NCBI GenBank assembly: GCA_937924035.1
Contig: CALDTK010000108.1
Span: 1-56,366 of the forward strand
Reading direction: 5' to 3'
DNA: 56,366 nt
Source: an uncultured Saprospiraceae bacterium
Lineage (GTDB): Bacteria; Bacteroidota; Bacteroidia; Chitinophagales; Saprospiraceae
Shown: positions 30,657 to 40,210 of the stretch, piece by piece
How positions within the stretch are numbered: the first letter of the stretch is position 1
Layout of the letters: each line of letters opens with the position of its first letter
Program-made: the position numbers and the translations under genes
Notes under the pieces: model-generated
Told to the model about the DNA's origin: nothing
Database searches by the model: none
The model's input: only the letters and a program-made list of their open reading frames with translations

Positions 30657-30670
30657 GCTTTCGCCAAAAC
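30657..30670 (+). repeat. Iterated 14-mer GCTTTCGCCAAAAC, exact
   Basis: Intergenic between rnc and the anti-sigma gene. Confidence 0.95.
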
Positions 30671-30812
30671 CCAATAGCCGTTGCTGGGGGTAAGCTTACC
30701 TTCTATAAGGTATTGAAAAGTATGGGGACACGTGGTTCGCATCCTTACCACAAAGAAACGTAAAAGTCTAGCTACTAGGTACATTGATTATCAAAGGACC
30801 GTAAAGAGTCGT

Positions 30813-31343
30813 CTACTTCAAAGCATCGAAGATGACCTCTTGAGACAACGCTTCATCTACCTGGCCGTCATCTGCCCAGTCGAGAAGAACATCCTCGACA
30901 GGTGAAAACATAAGCTCGTTATCTTCAAAAGTGTACGACTCATCGTCAAGTAAAAAGGCCAAAGGGTCTGCTGTTTCAGCTTCAAAACTGGCAACAAGTT
31001 CTGCTGAAATAGCTGCATTCGTCCTCGCATAATTTGAATCAGATTCAGCTGAGGAATAAATGCTGAATGTAAGAAGTGAACCGATCATAAGTGCGATAGC
31101 TGCCGCGGCTGCTTTTATCCATGTCCGCTTACGATGTACCACACGTAGCGAAGACTCTGGCCTTACCTTGGGAGAATCATCGAGTGGCACAGCTTGAAGA
31201 GCAGCACTTCCAAGGCTATGCAGTCTATCCATATCTGTCGAAGACGCAGTTTCTGTCTCACCTTGCTTTCGCAAACGGGCAAGAATAGGACTAAGTCCTT
31301 CAAGTTCGCGTTGAACGTCTTGATGTGGTGTGTTGCTACTCAT
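30813..31343 (-). CDS. Putative anti-sigma factor / membrane protein downstream of ECF sigma gene
   Basis: 176 aa, single TM (WIKAAAAAIALMIGSLLTFSIY); start overlaps the stop of the sigma factor gene. Confidence 0.75.
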   Translation of the reverse strand: MSSNTPHQDVQRELEGLSPILARLRKQGETETASSTDMDRLHSLGSAALQAVPLDDSPKVRPESSLRVVHRKRTWIKAAAAAIALMIGSLLTFSIYSSAESDSNYARTNAAISAELVASFEAETADPLAFLLDDESYTFEDNELMFSPVEDVLLDWADDGQVDEALSQEVIFDALK

Positions 31344-31915
31344 GGTGTTGAAATTGGAGCATGTTCTTGGACAAACGCAGTGACTTTTTGAACAGCATGA
31401 TGGTAGTTTGCTTTTAAAGTACCTTCGCTTTTTCCGAAGGTTTCCGCGAGAATAGCATAGGGGGTTTCTGCAAAATATCTTGCCTTGAACACGCTGCGTT
31501 GCTGAGGAGGTAGCATCTCAATGGCTTTTGCAAGAATCTCTTCGATCTCCGAGCCGTTATACCCATTAGATTCAGATACTCGGTCTTGAATTCCAAGTTG
31601 CTCGTCGTTGGTTTTGCCGAAAGGTGCAGAAGCATTGCGTTTTCGCTTTCTTAGAAAATCGAGTGCTTCATTAGAAGCGATCCGATAGAGCCAACTGTAC
31701 AAAGAACTATCCGCTTTAAAAGACTTGATTCCTCTAAGAACTTTGATCAACGCATTTTGATAAACATCCTCTGCATCTGCCTCGACAGTCACGATAGATC
31801 TTATGCGCTGAAAGAGTCTTGGTCCGAACTGTTCCGTAAGCGCACGCATAGCTGCATCTCTCTCGCTAGAAAGTGATAAGCCATGTACGATTTCAGATTC
31901 AGTCATCGATGTCAC
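31340..31915 (-). CDS. ECF-type RNA polymerase sigma-70 factor
   Basis: 191 aa; DAEDVYQNALIKVLRGIKSFKADSSLYSWLYRIASNEALDFLRKRKR; LPPQQRSVFKARYFAETPYAILAETFGKSEGTLKANYHHA. Confidence 0.95.
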   Translation of the reverse strand: MTSMTESEIVHGLSLSSERDAAMRALTEQFGPRLFQRIRSIVTVEADAEDVYQNALIKVLRGIKSFKADSSLYSWLYRIASNEALDFLRKRKRNASAPFGKTNDEQLGIQDRVSESNGYNGSEIEEILAKAIEMLPPQQRSVFKARYFAETPYAILAETFGKSEGTLKANYHHAVQKVTAFVQEHAPISTP

Positions 31916-31974
31916 ATTGGTTGGACGAGATGAAAGGAGTAAGGTTTAATTTTTCGGCACTGGTTATTGTGACT

Positions 31975-32934
31975 TCATGCTGGAGTGCTCAGGTTAATTC
32001 TATCGAGGTGCAATAACATTTGCCCTTCCTCAGTAGCATGATACATTGGAGCAAAACGATGGTTCCACTTCAAACAGCTCCCATAGTAGCTTGTGTGTTC
32101 GAATATTTGACGAGCATAGGTCTCTTCAAAAGCACTGAGCTGAACGATGAACTCACCATTGGTCGCTTGAATTTCTTCAACGGTGAGTCCATGAAGCGGG
32201 CTGGTATCATCAATAGGGTGCACCACCGTCCAATTCAGCGGTAACAAGGCTACCTCAGCTCGTTCAAGGTCAAGCGATTCAAATTTTCGTTTTCGTTTGC
32301 CATTGCTTTCAGCAATCCAGGAGTAGACAATCTGTGCTGATACATTTATGAGCTTGGTTGAAGACCTATTAGCAAGTCGAAATTGAAAAGAGAGTCCTTC
32401 ATTGAATGGAGCAATGAGTGCGTTTTCGGAAAAAATAATAATTCTACTGGGTCTTGAAAAACGCGCAAAGAGCAAGCCTGTAGCGAGTGCTAAGCTCATC
32501 AAGCCAACCAATGCACCTAGTGCAGCTAGCATTTGGTGAGGTAAATCAATCGGTGACATTGAGCCATAACCCACTGTTGTGAACGTTTGGACACTAAAAA
32601 AGAAGCACTCAAGCAGTGTTTGATACCATGGTCCTGCTGAAAGTCCACTTATGCCGCTTGAGCCAAGCAAGAAAAAAAGCCCTCCAAGCACGAAGTTGAC
32701 GATGATATAGTAAGCAAGTACACAAGCGAAGAACTTCCACCATGGCATTTCGATCAACCACTGGTAGGCAAAACGATCCCCATATCCCGTACGCTCTACA
32801 TTGAAATTTCCATCTTTGTTCACCAGTTTAATGCCTTCCTCTGATACCTTTTCTCCAAAGCCAAGGTCATCAAGCTGCTCTGCCTCCGTTTCGGGCAAGC
32901 GGTTACGAAATGGATTTAAACGCATAGGCTTCAA
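31975..32934 (-). CDS. Inward-rectifier (KirBac-type) potassium channel
   Basis: QTFTTVGYGSMSP selectivity filter, two TM segments, C-terminal Ig-like cytoplasmic domain (LSFQFRLANRSSTKLINVSAQI). Confidence 0.93.
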   Translation of the reverse strand: MKPMRLNPFRNRLPETEAEQLDDLGFGEKVSEEGIKLVNKDGNFNVERTGYGDRFAYQWLIEMPWWKFFACVLAYYIIVNFVLGGLFFLLGSSGISGLSAGPWYQTLLECFFFSVQTFTTVGYGSMSPIDLPHQMLAALGALVGLMSLALATGLLFARFSRPSRIIIFSENALIAPFNEGLSFQFRLANRSSTKLINVSAQIVYSWIAESNGKRKRKFESLDLERAEVALLPLNWTVVHPIDDTSPLHGLTVEEIQATNGEFIVQLSAFEETYARQIFEHTSYYGSCLKWNHRFAPMYHATEEGQMLLHLDRINLSTPA

Positions 32935-33003
32935 ACGTAATGGTCATCTAGCTGGTTTTCTAATTAGCTAGTTTGATGTAATCTAGTGTTCTTAATTCAG
33001 CTC

Positions 33004-33567
33004 ATGTCCCTTACCAAAAGCATATCTTCCTGGGTTTTTAGGAAATGGGGGTGGTCTATAGAGGGACCTTTGCCCTATGATGTACCAAAATGCCTGGTAG
33101 TAGTCTACCCACATACCAGCAATTGGGACTTCCCGATAGGCGTACTCTTTCGAGAGGTTACTGGAATTGATATTGGATTTGTTGGGAAGCACACGCTTTT
33201 CAAACCTCCTTTCGGATGGATTATGCGGTGGTTAGGAGGCAAACCAGTTGTTCGAACGGGTAATACCAATTTTGTGGACGGAGTCGCTAAGATTTTTGAA
33301 GAAAATGAGACCTTCCGCCTATGTCTTACCCCAGAAGGGACGCGGTCAAAAACGGAGAAAATAAAGAGCGGATTTCACTACATGGCGGTGGCTGCTGGTG
33401 TACCGATCGTTTGGTGTGCCTTTGAATGGGACACCAAAACGATGCGTTGGAGCGATCCGTATGAGGTAACCGAAGACTACGAGGAGACCTTAAGAGCTTT
33501 CCATGACTTTTTTAGGGGTACGGTCGGCTATGCGCCTGAGTTGGCGTATGAGATACCTGCAATTTGA
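33004..33567 (+). CDS. 1-acyl-sn-glycerol-3-phosphate acyltransferase-like protein
   Basis: VYPHTSNWDFPIG (H-x4-D), LCLTPEGTRSKTEKIKSGFHYMA. Confidence 0.88.
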   Translation: MSLTKSISSWVFRKWGWSIEGPLPYDVPKCLVVVYPHTSNWDFPIGVLFREVTGIDIGFVGKHTLFKPPFGWIMRWLGGKPVVRTGNTNFVDGVAKIFEENETFRLCLTPEGTRSKTEKIKSGFHYMAVAAGVPIVWCAFEWDTKTMRWSDPYEVTEDYEETLRAFHDFFRGTVGYAPELAYEIPAI

Positions 33568-33628
33568 ACCAAGTTTTCTGTAGTCCAAAGCACGAAGGAA
33601 TCTTTATCAACCGCGAACCTGAAAACCT

Positions 33629-34438
33629 ATGGATCCACGCTACCTAGTCATTGCAGTTTTACTTCTCATTTTGATAGGGGCAGGGGTCTATCTCTTTTGG
33701 AAATCCCGACGAAGCTTACCTGAGGAAGCAGTGCCTAAAGAGTGGATTGCGATACTCAAAAAAAGGGTACGCTATTTTAGAGAACTTTCTCCTCAACGAC
33801 AGGCCGTGTTCGCCAAACGCGTCCAAGGCTTTCTCAATGAAATTACGATCAATGGTGCTGATACTACGGTAACACTGACGGATAGTCTCCTTATTGCAGC
33901 GAGCGCTCAGATTCCACTTTTCGGATTTCCTGATTGGCACTATCCGAATATTGATGAAGTGATTTTGCATCGAGCAAACTTTGCGCGAGACTTTGATCCA
34001 GACTCTCCAGACCGGAACATTCTCGGGATGGTTGGAAATCGTGAATTGAAACGTGCCATGGTGTTAAGCAAACCAGCACTGCACGAAGGCTTCGGTCGAC
34101 ATACCGATTCAAACGTAGGCGTTCACGAATTCGCACACCTACTCGACATGAGCGATGGTGACGTTGATGGGTCGCCAGACTACTATTTGGAAGATGGCCT
34201 AGCCGGACCATGGATGCGCCTAGTAGAGAAAGAGATGCGTAAGATTATTCAAGGAGAAAGCATACTCGATGAATATGGCGCAACCAACGAGGCTGAGTTC
34301 TTCGCTGTCGCTACGGAGTATTTCTTCTTTCGTCCTGATGATCTCAAGGAAGACCACCCCAAGCTTTATGGGATGCTAGAAGACATCTTTCGGCAAGACC
34401 CAACGCAGGCTAATCTGGCAGAGGCGTATCGAGAATAA
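33629..34438 (+). CDS. Zinc-dependent peptidase, M90/MtfA family
   Basis: 269 aa; VGVHEFAHLLDMSDG HExxH motif, EFFAVATEYFF. Confidence 0.92.
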   Translation: MDPRYLVIAVLLLILIGAGVYLFWKSRRSLPEEAVPKEWIAILKKRVRYFRELSPQRQAVFAKRVQGFLNEITINGADTTVTLTDSLLIAASAQIPLFGFPDWHYPNIDEVILHRANFARDFDPDSPDRNILGMVGNRELKRAMVLSKPALHEGFGRHTDSNVGVHEFAHLLDMSDGDVDGSPDYYLEDGLAGPWMRLVEKEMRKIIQGESILDEYGATNEAEFFAVATEYFFFRPDDLKEDHPKLYGMLEDIFRQDPTQANLAEAYRE

Positions 34439-34454
34439 AACCAACTGTCTTTTC

Positions 34455-34750
34455 GACTGGCGCTGGCGTAGCCGCGAAACGGAGAAATCTGTTGGAGGAA
34501 TAGATCTCTCCGCTACACGGCTGCGCCAGTTCCGGTCGAGATGACCAAGTCCGCTACACGGCTGTGCCCACTTGATAGGCGGTTTCCGCTAACAGACTTC
34601 TCAGTGAGCCATCTCATTGCTCGCTTGGGCAGATAGAGTCCTGCTTCGCTAACAGACTTCTCCGTGCACCGTCTCATTGCTCGCTTGGGCAGGTAGAGCC
34701 CAGCTTCGCTAACAGACTTCTCCGTGCACCGACGGCTACGCCAGTCAGGC
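34455..34750. repeat. Mosaic intergenic repeat island with 60-bp near-tandem units and inverted repeats
   Basis: gctaacagac at 34588/34648/34708 (60-bp period); CTGGCGTAGCCG 34463-34474 versus CGGCTACGCCAG 34733-34744; internal cgctacacggctgYgcc copies. Confidence 0.85.
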
Positions 34751-36274
34751 TTAGTCGAAGTGACGGTTCAGCAGCTCCCCGCTCTTTACCAAGCCTTCCG
34801 CCCTCTCCATGTCGTAGGCAAAGATCCTATCCTCGGTGGCGTGAGTAATGTGCTTCCGCAAAACAGCATGTGCATGCTCGACGGCTGCTCCAGATTTTAG
34901 CGGACGTTGAAAGTCTAAGGCTTGACCTGCACAGAGTAACTCAATCGCAAGTACGCGCTCAAGATTACCAATGACGCGAAGCAACTTGCGACTTCCAATG
35001 CTGCCCATGCTCACATGATCTTCTTGCCCCATTCCAGTTGGAATAGAATCGGCCGAAGCAGGGAAACACTGCGTCTTGTTTTCAGAAACAAGCGCTGCAG
35101 CGGTGTATTGCAAAATCATATAGCCACTGTCAAGGCCGGCATCTTTCATCAGAAGGGTAGGCACATTTGGATGTGTTCCGAGCAAGCTCAAGTAGATGCG
35201 TCGTTCACTTATGCTACCCAACTCGGCCGCAGCAAGTGTCGCATAATCAATCGGTAAAGCCATTGGCTGACCGTGAAAACTACCGCCGCTGATCACCTCT
35301 TCATGTCCAACAAGTACGGGGTTGTCCGTCACGCTATTCAACTCAACAGTGAGCACATCGCTAAGGTGTTTCCAGGCATCGTAGCTCGCACCATGGACCT
35401 GCGGCATACAACGAATCGAATACGGATCCTGTACGCGATCGCAATCTGCATGAGCTGCAGGAATTTCACTACCCTGCATGTTTTGGCGTAAGCTAGATGC
35501 AACGTGAACAGCACCACTATGAGGTCGTAAAGCGTGTAGTCGCTCATCGAAAGGACTTGTAGCCGCCTGAATGCCGTCGACCATCATCGCCCCAATCAGG
35601 TTGGCGTGTTCTAGACAATTGCGCAAACGCTCTACCGCCAGCGTGGCGTGGGCGGCAATAAATTGCGTTCCATTAATCAAGGCCAATCCATCCTTAGGAC
35701 CAAGCTCTATAGCAGCCAACCCGTGCTCTGCATAAACTTCACTTGTCGGGCGTGCTTGAATACTTTCGTCAAAACCTTCATTTAGATAACCTTCACCTAT
35801 GAGTGGTAGGAATAAATGTGAAAGTGGGGCCAAATCGCCCGATGCACCCACGCTTCCTTGACTTGGAACGACAGGTGAAAATTGGTGGTTGATGAGCCAG
35901 AGAATCCGCTCTACCACAGCTGGGCTAATTCCGCTTTTGCCAAAACAAAGCGCATGAAGCTTTTGCACCAGCATGAGTCTAGAAACGATAATCGGAATCG
36001 GATTGCCCATCCCAACGCTATGACTTCGCAACAGCTTTTCTTGAAGAATTGCGCGTTGCTCCTTTGGGATAATCGTAGCGCACAACGGACCGAAGCCTGT
36101 GTTTATGCCGTAAGTCGCCGAATCAGATTGAGCAATTGCGACAATTTGATCGTGCGCGCTCACGATACCATGATGGACTTCAGCAGTAATCTGACCCTTG
36201 CTTTTAGCCTGAGCGAGTTGTAGCGCTAGTTCAGGAGTGAGTGTGTCGCTACCAAAAGAAAAAGACGGATTCAT
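34751..36274 (-). CDS. hutH: Histidine ammonia-lyase
   Basis: 507 aa; MIO motif GASGDLAPLSHL, YGINTGFGPLC, SVTDNPVL. Confidence 0.95.
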   Translation of the reverse strand: MNPSFSFGSDTLTPELALQLAQAKSKGQITAEVHHGIVSAHDQIVAIAQSDSATYGINTGFGPLCATIIPKEQRAILQEKLLRSHSVGMGNPIPIIVSRLMLVQKLHALCFGKSGISPAVVERILWLINHQFSPVVPSQGSVGASGDLAPLSHLFLPLIGEGYLNEGFDESIQARPTSEVYAEHGLAAIELGPKDGLALINGTQFIAAHATLAVERLRNCLEHANLIGAMMVDGIQAATSPFDERLHALRPHSGAVHVASSLRQNMQGSEIPAAHADCDRVQDPYSIRCMPQVHGASYDAWKHLSDVLTVELNSVTDNPVLVGHEEVISGGSFHGQPMALPIDYATLAAAELGSISERRIYLSLLGTHPNVPTLLMKDAGLDSGYMILQYTAAALVSENKTQCFPASADSIPTGMGQEDHVSMGSIGSRKLLRVIGNLERVLAIELLCAGQALDFQRPLKSGAAVEHAHAVLRKHITHATEDRIFAYDMERAEGLVKSGELLNRHFD

Positions 36275-36387
36275 AGGATGATGATTAGGGTTGCCGAAAG
36301 TACAATTTTGGACGTGACGATCAACATCTCCTCAATAGGGTAGAGAAGTAGGCTTAAGTAAAGGTTACGGCATAGCTTCGCGCGCAG

Positions 36388-36996
36388 ATGTCAATCCTTT
36401 ACGCTCTTGATCTTGCTGGTACGCTTGTATTTGCCATCAGCGGAATCCTCACTGCAATCGATAAGAAGTTCGATCTGGTCGGAACTGCCGTGATTGGGTT
36501 TGTCACAGCAGTGGGCGGAGGCACCTTGCGGGATTTGCTTCTTGGACAAACACCCGTGGGCTGGATGAATGACCTCACTTATCTAGGACTTGTGGGTATC
36601 GCCTTACCACTGTGTTATGTAGGCCGCGGCTACATTAGTAAGCTTCGGCGTGGAATGTTCATTTTTGATACTGTTGGAATCGGCCTTTTCACGATTATGG
36701 GGCTTGAGAAGACACTCAATCTCGGTCTTTCTCCAGTGATCGCCATAATGATGGGTATCGTATCCGCGGTGTTTGGCGGAGTGACGCGCGATGTGTTGTG
36801 TGCTGAGGTACCACTCATTTTTAGAAAAGAGATCTACGCAACCGCTTGTCTACTTGGGGGACTTGTTTTTCTTGCGGTCAACATGATCAGTCCGCTACGC
36901 GACCTCAACATCGGTATTTCGATTGCGGTGGTGATTTTGATTCGCTACCTGGCCGTACGCTACCACTGGCACATTTCGGTGAAGCCGTTAACCTAG
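36388..36996 (+). CDS. Trimeric intracellular cation channel family (YicG/UPF0126-like) membrane protein
   Basis: 202 aa, 7 TM; AISGILTAIDKKFDLVGTAVIGFVTAVGGGTLRDLLLG and internally repeated FGGVTRDVL. Confidence 0.93.
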   Translation: MSILYALDLAGTLVFAISGILTAIDKKFDLVGTAVIGFVTAVGGGTLRDLLLGQTPVGWMNDLTYLGLVGIALPLCYVGRGYISKLRRGMFIFDTVGIGLFTIMGLEKTLNLGLSPVIAIMMGIVSAVFGGVTRDVLCAEVPLIFRKEIYATACLLGGLVFLAVNMISPLRDLNIGISIAVVILIRYLAVRYHWHISVKPLT

Positions 36997-37008
36997 CTAG
37001 GCTTTAAG

Positions 37009-37896
37009 CTATTCGACAAGAATCTCAACTCTACGGTTACGTACTTGTCCTGCCCGTGTAGAATTGTCGGCAATGGGATCAGATTCGCCTTTTCCTAGAA
37101 GGACGATTTCAACACCCGTTAAATTCACTCGACTTTGTAAGAAGCTAAGGACCGATTCTGCTCGTCGATTGGAAAGTACAAGATTGTCTGCTTCTTCTCC
37201 TGTATCATCTGTATGACCAATGATGGTGATCTTTTTGATGTCCATCGTTTTTAATTGAGCGGCAAGTTTGCCAAATTGCTCAGCGCCTCGTCGTGGGATG
37301 GTGTAACTGCCATGGTTAAATAGCTGAGCACCTATTAAAACAATAGGCTCTTCAGGAGGAGCTGAGAGTTCAACATTTGGACAACTTTCAGCGGGACCTA
37401 TTCTGTCGATATCTAATTCTAGCGCATACCCACCGTAGTACGCATTGTAATACCAAACCTTGGCATCGTAGGTTTTTGCCTCGAGCACAATGCTATCTGT
37501 TACGCGCCTTACTTGGTGGTGTCCATCATTAGAAATGGCCAGCTCATCGTCTATCCAGAGTACAGATCCATCATCAGAATTTAGGCTTATTTGGTAGCAT
37601 CCAGCCTCTAGGATGTCCAACTTGGAACGGACGATTATGCCAAACTGGACGCGCTCGTATACACCTGGGAAGGTTTGGTCTTCTGGTTGCAACTCAATAT
37701 CCAGCGCTTCCAATTCGATGTGGCCATAAAACTCACCGTCGAACACATGTGGGCCATAGCCAGCTTGGAGGTATTTATCGTCAATATGATAGGCTGAGCC
37801 TTTCCATGGGGTGAGGGTATGGGTTTGTGCGTGCCCCGTTATAGTAGGGAGCAGAAATGCCAGTAGAAATAGTCCAATAGAAGTATATCCAGTCAT
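37009..37896 (-). CDS. PA14-like domain plus OmpA-family peptidoglycan-binding domain protein
   Basis: LNSDDGSVLWIDDELAISNDGHHQVR (PA14); IIGHTDDTGEEADNLVLSNRRAESVLSFL (OmpA). Confidence 0.9.
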   Translation of the reverse strand: MTGYTSIGLFLLAFLLPTITGHAQTHTLTPWKGSAYHIDDKYLQAGYGPHVFDGEFYGHIELEALDIELQPEDQTFPGVYERVQFGIIVRSKLDILEAGCYQISLNSDDGSVLWIDDELAISNDGHHQVRRVTDSIVLEAKTYDAKVWYYNAYYGGYALELDIDRIGPAESCPNVELSAPPEEPIVLIGAQLFNHGSYTIPRRGAEQFGKLAAQLKTMDIKKITIIGHTDDTGEEADNLVLSNRRAESVLSFLQSRVNLTGVEIVLLGKGESDPIADNSTRAGQVRNRRVEILVE

Positions 37897-38070
37897 CTTA
37901 CGAGTATTGCTTAGCAAGCTACGACTAAAAAGTTAGTTATTGGTTGCTCAGATGTTCTTTACTAGCAAGTCGAGCGCCGGCAGACTAACCAGGCATACCA
38001 ACCTTAGCTAAGTTCTGGCCGCGATAAAAGCAACTATCCCCTTTAGTCTGCTCTGAGCGAAGCCGCCCCA

Positions 38071-38115
38071 AAGCGATTTTGTTTCTTTTGGCGCGAGTAA
38101 AAGAAAAGGTGAGAA
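38071..38115 (+). repeat. 45-bp repeat copy A
   Basis: aagcgattttgtttcttttggcgcgagTaaaagaaaaggtgagaa; one mismatch to copy at 38731. Confidence 0.9.
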
Positions 38116-38177
38116 GGGCACTCATTCTGTTAGGCATGCATGGTCCTTCACTGGCCAACCGTCTTTTCTTTACCGCC

Positions 38178-38203
38178 TTTCTTTTGTCTTGATACAAAAG
38201 AAA
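38178..38203. repeat. Perfect inverted repeat (hairpin)
   Basis: tttcttttgt cttgat acaaaagaaa, 10-bp stem. Confidence 0.7.
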
Positions 38204-38730
38204 CGAAAAATCAAGGCTGCCTAAAAACTCGCCTTGGAGTTGAACCAACTGCAAGTGTCATCCGTCGATAAAGTTGTTACCCCTGCTTTTACGGATTTCG
38301 AGCATCGGTTACCGTGCATTGCCCTTAGCATCTAGCTAATGCTTATTTATTTTCTCATTAATTCAATCTGGGTTGTATCGAAATCCTGCATGGAAGTGCT
38401 CAAACAGAACGGCAGCCGACAGGGGCGCTATTGCGCAAAGGTCCTTGTTCCAAACAAGGCCGTCGCTCCTGGGAAAGTAGCAATGGAAGGTCAAGCAAGG
38501 TGTACGTGCTCATGAGCAACGCACCCTTCGCGTAGGCTTTACTTGTTTGAGCCACAAACCATGCACGACTACCGATGCACATTCAAGGAAAATGCATCTA
38601 CCTCAAGCTTCTTTCTGCACTAAGTTTTAAGCATTGAGCAGAGTAGTAGTCGGTAAGTAAGTGACCAAGATGCCTACCGGAAATGCTTAAGAGTGCTGCC
38701 AGCCTAAAAGCGAGTTCTGAAGCCGTCAAT

Positions 38731-38775
38731 AAGCGATTTTGTTTCTTTTGGCGCGAGCAAAAGAAAAGGTGAGAA
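38731..38775 (+). repeat. 45-bp repeat copy B
   Basis: aagcgattttgtttcttttggcgcgagCaaaagaaaaggtgagaa, direct repeat of 38071-38115. Confidence 0.9.
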
Positions 38776-38838
38776 AGCAAAACGTTAGTTACGTGAGGCT
38801 AACGCTCGCTGGCCCGAGCAGAGCTTGTCAAACGCCAG

Positions 38839-40149
38839 CTACACCCACCGACTCACCAAATTCTCTGCCCACTCCTGACGTCCACTCTGTAGGCCAAAAG
38901 CACCTTGCTTCTTCCCAATGTTCGCCAGTTGCTTTAAGGATAATTTTCCCTCCTCAAATTTCTTCCCATTGCCCTTGTCAAAGCTGCTGTAACGCTGCTT
39001 CACAAAATCTTCGAGAGTACCTTCTTCCATCATCGCATGTGCATTGATGAGCGCACGCGCAAATGCGTCCATGCCACCAATGTGTGCATAGAAGAGATCT
39101 TCCCGATCAGTTGAGTTACGACGAATCTTCGCATCGAAGTTGATGCCGCCTGGCCCGATGCCACCATTTTTCAAAATGACCCGCATTGCAAGAAGCATCT
39201 CTACAGGGTCCGATGGAAACTGATCGGTATCCCAACCATTTTGGTAGTCACCGCGGTTGGCATCGATGCTGCCGAGTACTCCCGCATTGGCAGCAACCTG
39301 AAGTTCGTGATCGAAGGTGTGACCTGCGAGCGTTGCGTGGTTCACCTCAATGTTGAGCGCGAAATCATCCATCAAATTGAACTCGCGCAAGAAGCCAATC
39401 ACCGTCTCACTATCATAGTCATACTGGTGCTTGGTTGGCTCCATCGGCTTCGGCTCGATGAGAAACTTGCCTTTGAATTTATTCTTGCGACCATAGTCAC
39501 GCGCCATGGTTAAGAACATTGCCATGTGCTCGCGCTCACGCTTCAGGTCGGTATTGAGCAGGCTCATGTAGCCCTCTCGACCACCCCAGAACACGTAGTT
39601 ATGTCCACCGAGAGCAACCGTCGTATCAATGGCTGTCTTTACCTGCGCCGCGGCATGAGCCACCACCTGAAAATCAGGATTGGTTGCAGCGCCATTCATG
39701 AAGCGTGGATTGGAGAAACAATTGCTCGTTCCCCAAAGCAAATCGATGCCTTTCGCTTTTTGGAGCTCTTTAGCATGCTTGGCCGCATCCTGCATGCGGT
39801 CCTCACTTTCAGCGAGGGTCTTGCCTTCTTCTACGAGGTCGTAGTCGTGCCAGCAGTAAAACTTAGCGCCGATCTTTTCCATAAACTCGAAGGCACCGTC
39901 AAGCTTTTTGCGTGCACGAGTCTTCGCATCGCGACCCTTATCCCAAGGAAATGAAATCGTACCTGCGCCGAAAGGATCTCCTCCAGTACCTCCAAACGAG
40001 TGCCAGTAGGCGACCGCAAAACGTAAGTGCTCGGCCATCGTCTTATCACCAATAACGCGCTCAGCGTCATAGTAGCGAAAAGCGAGTGGATTCTTAGAAT
40101 CAGGTCCTTCATACTGGACCTTTTTAACGGTTGGGAAATAGGTAGGCAT
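38839..40149 (-). CDS. xylA: Xylose isomerase
   Basis: [74 protein letters not shown]. Confidence 0.97.
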   Translation of the reverse strand: MPTYFPTVKKVQYEGPDSKNPLAFRYYDAERVIGDKTMAEHLRFAVAYWHSFGGTGGDPFGAGTISFPWDKGRDAKTRARKKLDGAFEFMEKIGAKFYCWHDYDLVEEGKTLAESEDRMQDAAKHAKELQKAKGIDLLWGTSNCFSNPRFMNGAATNPDFQVVAHAAAQVKTAIDTTVALGGHNYVFWGGREGYMSLLNTDLKREREHMAMFLTMARDYGRKNKFKGKFLIEPKPMEPTKHQYDYDSETVIGFLREFNLMDDFALNIEVNHATLAGHTFDHELQVAANAGVLGSIDANRGDYQNGWDTDQFPSDPVEMLLAMRVILKNGGIGPGGINFDAKIRRNSTDREDLFYAHIGGMDAFARALINAHAMMEEGTLEDFVKQRYSSFDKGNGKKFEEGKLSLKQLANIGKKQGAFGLQSGRQEWAENLVSRWV

Positions 40150-40210
40150 GGGTGAAAGGTACTTGTATCCACTCAATTTTTTGCTACCGGCTTAGAGGAT
40201 ACTTATTTCA

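Noticed and set aside
34588-34730. Possible CRISPR array from the 60-bp periodicity
   Set aside because: Similarity spans the whole unit, so there are no unique spacers; only 2-3 units; no cas genes nearby.
38071-38115. TTTTGGCGCGAG inside the 45-bp repeat as another iterated 14-mer copy
   Set aside because: Only 10/14 matches to GTTTTGGCGAAAGC; treated as a separate repeat family.
37985-38582. Small ORFs of 89 and 60 aa in the 38-kb intergenic region
   Set aside because: No domain, RBS or codon-bias support; they cover repeat sequence and look spurious.
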